Source of the DNA: Echinostoma caproni | Lineage: Eukaryota > Platyhelminthes > Trematoda > Plagiorchiida > Echinostomatidae | Length of the DNA stretch: 64,000 bases | Assembly: GCA_900618425.1 (NCBI GenBank) | Contig: UZAN01039946.1 | Location: 5,689 to 69,688, forward strand | Direction of reading: 5' to 3' | Shown: piece after piece, positions 59,879 to 64,000 of the stretch | Position numbering within the stretch: the stretch's first letter is position 1 | How the letters are laid out: every line of letters begins with the position of its first letter | Position numbers and translations under genes: made by a program | The notes under the pieces: model-generated | What the model was told of the DNA's origin: nothing | Seen by the model: the letters and a program-made list of their open reading frames with translations, nothing else | Databases searched by the model: none

Positions 59879-62800
59879 TAATTCCGGTTTGGATGGCAGG
59901 CAAATTAGACAGCTGTCGTCTGATAGATGAATTGGAGTGTCAAGGTGACGACGTGATTGCTGCGTCATCACGTACGCCGAATTTACCACACATATTTGCG
60001 TGTTGCGTCATGATGCATGATATACTCTGTCGTTTTCTGAGCTGTGTTTTCTCTCCGCTGTTGGGGCTGGTCAAGAGGCGCGCGCATCAAGCATACGACT
60101 TGGCAAGACATAACACAATCCATCCAATCCAATCTATGCTCACAATTGTCGAATTATAAAGGATTGCTATCAGCTGACTGTAATTTGTGAATGATACTTA
60201 GTTGACTCTTATTCTCGTTAAGAAAATTCCACTGTTTCGTTGCTGACTACCAGCCTTCCGTGCAATATGGAAAGCTAATGAGAAAGAAATGATTTTATAA
60301 CACAGACTGGAAATTGTTATGTCATTGTTGTTGGAAGCAGAGTTTGCCCATAACGAATTTGAATAGAGAACCCAATAACTTATATTTATATAACGTATTG
60401 CAGGTTTTACCCTACCTATTTAATTCCACTTCCTTTTCTATTATAAATGTGCATATACAAGTATTAGACAAGGATCGTGTATCTCAAGGGATATGCGTAT
60501 ACTATTCTCCTTCAGAAAACGCGGTGAATTACGTAACTTCCGAGGAGTAAACTGGACCACAACAAAACAACCGGAAACTATAAACACATTGCCTAATATG
60601 CGTGACAAAAGCAGGTTATCCTCAGAGAATTTTGACAATTCACTGTGAGCAGTTCATGAGATGTCATTCCGTTTATTTACCACAAACAAAAGTACTGCGT
60701 TTGTTGTGTCTGATTGAACTTACTGACTATTTCCCGTTCACCCGATTTCTTCTTTCCATAGCTCTTGGAGAACACTAAGGAGGAAGAATGATATGGTTAT
60801 GAACTCGAGAAGCGCGAATTTTAATTAGTGAACACATAATGCAAGCCTTTTTTTAAAGGATTAAGGTCTAGTTTGAAAATGAATGAATATAGGGATGTCG
60901 CTCAACAGGTTATTGTTATAAATAAACATGATAGGAGATCGATTGTCGGGTTAAATCAAGGTTATCGCAAGCGATTAGCGGGTGTTTGATAAAAACAAAA
61001 TGAATATGTCTAAGGAAAAAAACGTTCACATGATTTCTCATTGAACTGGTCATTATGGTTATTCAATAAAACAAATTCCATAGTTATTCGTCAGATGATC
61101 GTCCAGGTGGTTTGCCAATTCAGCCAAGTCGCCAACGGTGCAAAGGCAATCTCGATTGCGTTAGGGATTAAATGGAGACGTAAATGGAGCCGCACAGTAT
61201 TTTATGTGACGCCATTTGAAAAGCTTTACATAACATGAGAGGGTGTGGTCTGTTTTCATGTGGGAAGTCGACAGACTCCGCAGAAACTTGAGCAACGAAA
61301 GCATCATCGTGTGAAAATCGCCAACAAAAGGATCTTCGTAAAAAAAACAAAGATTGTAGGATTATGGATGAGTTGCTTTTATTCCGGCTTCGCCTCCTGG
61401 AGGTTTCATTGGTTCTTGTCGGTTCGACCTTTCATATTTATGAGCCAAATACCTTCATCCTGTCATTTTTTGGTTTGATAAAATACAAGGAACAGAAAAT
61501 ATTTTTCGGCATCCATTTTGTGCAACTGACATTGCTGTATATGCATCAGGCCACCTGATTTCTATCAGCAATCAAATCACGTGATAAATACGTTCTCTTC
61601 TCAGATTGATTGTTGGTCAGACTTTTAACCTTGTTGATAGATCATCTAGCTACACAATTGTTTTTATCTTGTTCTGAGCAGAAAAAAAGCTTCATGAGAT
61701 GTACACGAGTTGTGTGATTGATAGTCTTACAGTTGCATTGACTTTTGGTGATTGCTGCAGTCATGACTTAGTTACTGTTGTCCAGTGTTTTACTACCGAA
61801 CCCGTAATAGCACAGTCCATGTGGCCGGTGTAAGCGCTAAATCAGTAATCACATGTAAGTAATAGTATACCATGATCTTTTCCGTATATAACAAAAACGA
61901 GTAACAGGGTCCCAGATATCTGTTAGCTGTCAGAGCGGTTAGATTATACACCGTGGTCAATGATTTTAGATAAATCCGCCACATAGCCCGGTGATTTTGA
62001 TTGATATTAAAGTTGAAACAAAATACTGAAATGAATAACGAGTCTCTGAATGTCGAAACAGCAATCGAAACATCGTATTTCCAAAACGATCTGGTTATAC
62101 AAATATAAAAAAATCAGATGAACATCTGTTTGATCATTACAGAAAGTTGGTACCAGTGAAAAAATCAAGACACCAGTTATACCGTGTCTCCAAATAAAAG
62201 CGTGCAATGTTATCGGACATTCTGTTTGATTCATTGTTATATTCTATCGACAATAAGTCCCTTAAACTGCTGGTGATTAGCGGATTTCCGAGGTCTTTTG
62301 TTGGATCGAATTACGATAAGATCACAATCCCACTACAGATTTCGACTCCACATCAAGTGGTCTAATGTGCTTCTTTGCACTTTCGTCGGTCAGTCGAATA
62401 TTTAGTCCTTCAAGAGAGATTTTACACCCATCTGTTTCTATGCGAGTGAGAACAACCACCTACGGATTACAATGAGACTGAGCTTAAGCTCAAACAAAAA
62501 ATGGTACATTCTGCAATAATTGTCTAGCAAGAATCCAAATATCTGAGATTACTACAATCGGGCCAACCTCTTGATGGCACACAGATTGCCTTTCAAATGT
62601 CTGAGCAGTTCTGTACAGTTCTGTTTTGTTTTTCACCTCATACTTCACAGAACGGGTAGTTAGATGCAGAACAAATTGTTTTCGACCACACAGCGTGCCC
62701 GTCGAGGGTGGGTGGATAAACAGACTAGTCGATCGTAAATCACACACATGTGTCTGAATATCTGAGCCCCGTTCACAGAACGCTTTGTTTCATCTAGGTG

Positions 62801-64000
62801 TGAAATCACTGCCCCGGTGAGTGGCCTGACCGATCGAACATGATAAGGATAGAACAGCGGACACTTCATTTTATCCCTAAACACCGTGTCCCCTAACGGG
62901 TCTCTAATGGGCGGATGCATTGGTCAAAGATGTTGTTATTAGGACCCACAGTTAATGAAAAGCATGTAAGATAATGCAATTTAGTGAATGCATCCTGACA
63001 GACGTAATTACATGTTGTATCATTTGTGAAATATACAAAAATGAGGCACGTTAGGTTGTCAAAGCATTAGATTCCTTGCAAGTAAGGTTCAAATTTAAGA
63101 TTACTCCAGAAAAGCATATGTGTATTTATATGTTTATAATTGTTGTTTTGTGATTGAGTGAGGAAAGGTGCCTCAGTTTGTCCGATGGACAGTGTGGTCT
63201 TTAGATATTGAGAGATGTACAATAAGCGACAATACGTAGAGTCCTGTTAACCTCACCACAGGATCCGTGCAGTACATCCGTTAATAATCTTTTCTGACGG
63301 CTGATGAAATACAATTTTAATTTGATATCCACCCCGTTGTTGAGTTAGTAAATTAGGAGGATATAACGAAGGATTAGTTAATATTTCCTTCGGATATACA
63401 GCACGTGACACGAGGTCCAAATCAAAGATGTAGTCCATTAAATGTTAGCGCCACATAAATGGTAGAGTTCTCTGTGGCAGAAACTCACCCACTATAGGCT
63501 TATGCCTATGTCTTGACGTTTTTGGTCGACAAGATCCAGACACTACTGAAGAATGAATTCATTTCGGTGAACAGATCATCAACCAAGTCTCGGATGTTTA
63601 CCGGAAATGACAATTTTCCAACTCTCATGAATACCAGTTCAAAAACAGTTAAAACCACTTTCATTTAAACGACTGATGTCCGAGACGTCTTTGTAAGAAG
63701 TGCCTATCCAGAACAACCAATGACATCGGACGTTTTGATCTTGCGCAAAACAAGACAGATATTTCTCGGTTCCGACAACTTGAGAGCACATAAGTGACTC
63801 CAATAAGACATCAAATGGGTAAAATTAAATTATAAGTAAATAAGTAAATAAATTATAAGTATTATGCTTCAAACTTGAATTAGATCAAGAGTGTTTTTAT
63901 CGTGTAGCTCTACTTCAGGAAGTCAATGTGCTCTCTGAAAACTGTTTTTTTTCAGCGATAGTCAATCAAATCGAGGCTTGCTCCACACTGGTGATAGATC
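59879..64000. other. Right end, no gene recognised
   Basis: Just right of the gap (59880-60160) the plus strand stays open (WMAGKLDSCRLIDELECQGD and on) and is GC-richer, but no motif is seen. Other frames (61168-61350, 62490-62920, both minus) are likewise unassigned. A short AT-rich tandem repeat (taagtaaa) is near 63830-63860. Confidence 0.4.

Noticed and set aside
59386..60159. 257-codon plus-strand frame across the N run
   Set aside because: Most of it is undetermined bases translated as X. Only short stretches at each side are real and they show no motif.
62490..62920. Two overlapping minus-strand frames of 85-86 codons
   Set aside because: They overlap in different frames with no motif; probably chance.

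Overview
The window reads as nuclear DNA of a flatworm, most likely a digenean trematode (fluke). It is AT-rich and intron-rich. It carries degraded CR1-like, RTE-like and Penelope-like retroelements of the kind abundant in fluke genomes. Its one confidently recognised gene is a group-2 (GAPR-1-like) SCP/TAPS 'venom allergen-like' (VAL) gene split over about 28 kb. Nothing looks bacterial: there are no operons, Shine-Dalgarno sites, tRNA/rRNA genes or CRISPR arrays. Most short open frames are chance or transposon-derived. The species cannot be fixed from the sequence alone.

Layout. 1-955: 3' part of a CR1-type LINE with a short element nested in it. 2800-6545: a nearly complete but inactivated RTE-type LINE on the minus strand. 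7693-35701, minus strand: the VAL gene, in five coding exons (35635-35701, 22633-22805, 17111-17185, 15079-15246, 7693-7925), all with GT/AG borders. Exons 2 to 5 join in one frame and encode the CAP fold plus a Lys/Glu-rich C-terminal tail. Exon 1 supplies the N-terminal helix but carries two extra bases just before its donor, which breaks the frame.

The VAL introns hold unexplained exon-like segments on both strands: 17773-18189 minus, 19042-19218 plus (with one in-frame TGA), 27073-27284 minus, 30879-31102 plus and 32764-32904 minus. Upstream, 36923-37123 and 38202-38365 (plus) look like exons of an unrecognised gene running the opposite way.

39550-41240: a CR1-type LINE apparently nested in a Penelope-like element. 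42534-43760: another Penelope-like element with reverse transcriptase and GIY-YIG domains. 44870-46113: a possible small two-exon plus-strand gene. 53040-53800 and 55250-55600: further Penelope remnants. 57590-57750: the last coding exon of an unrecognised minus-strand gene whose body lies to the right. 59518-59878 is an assembly gap. The rest is intron or intergenic sequence in which I recognise nothing.
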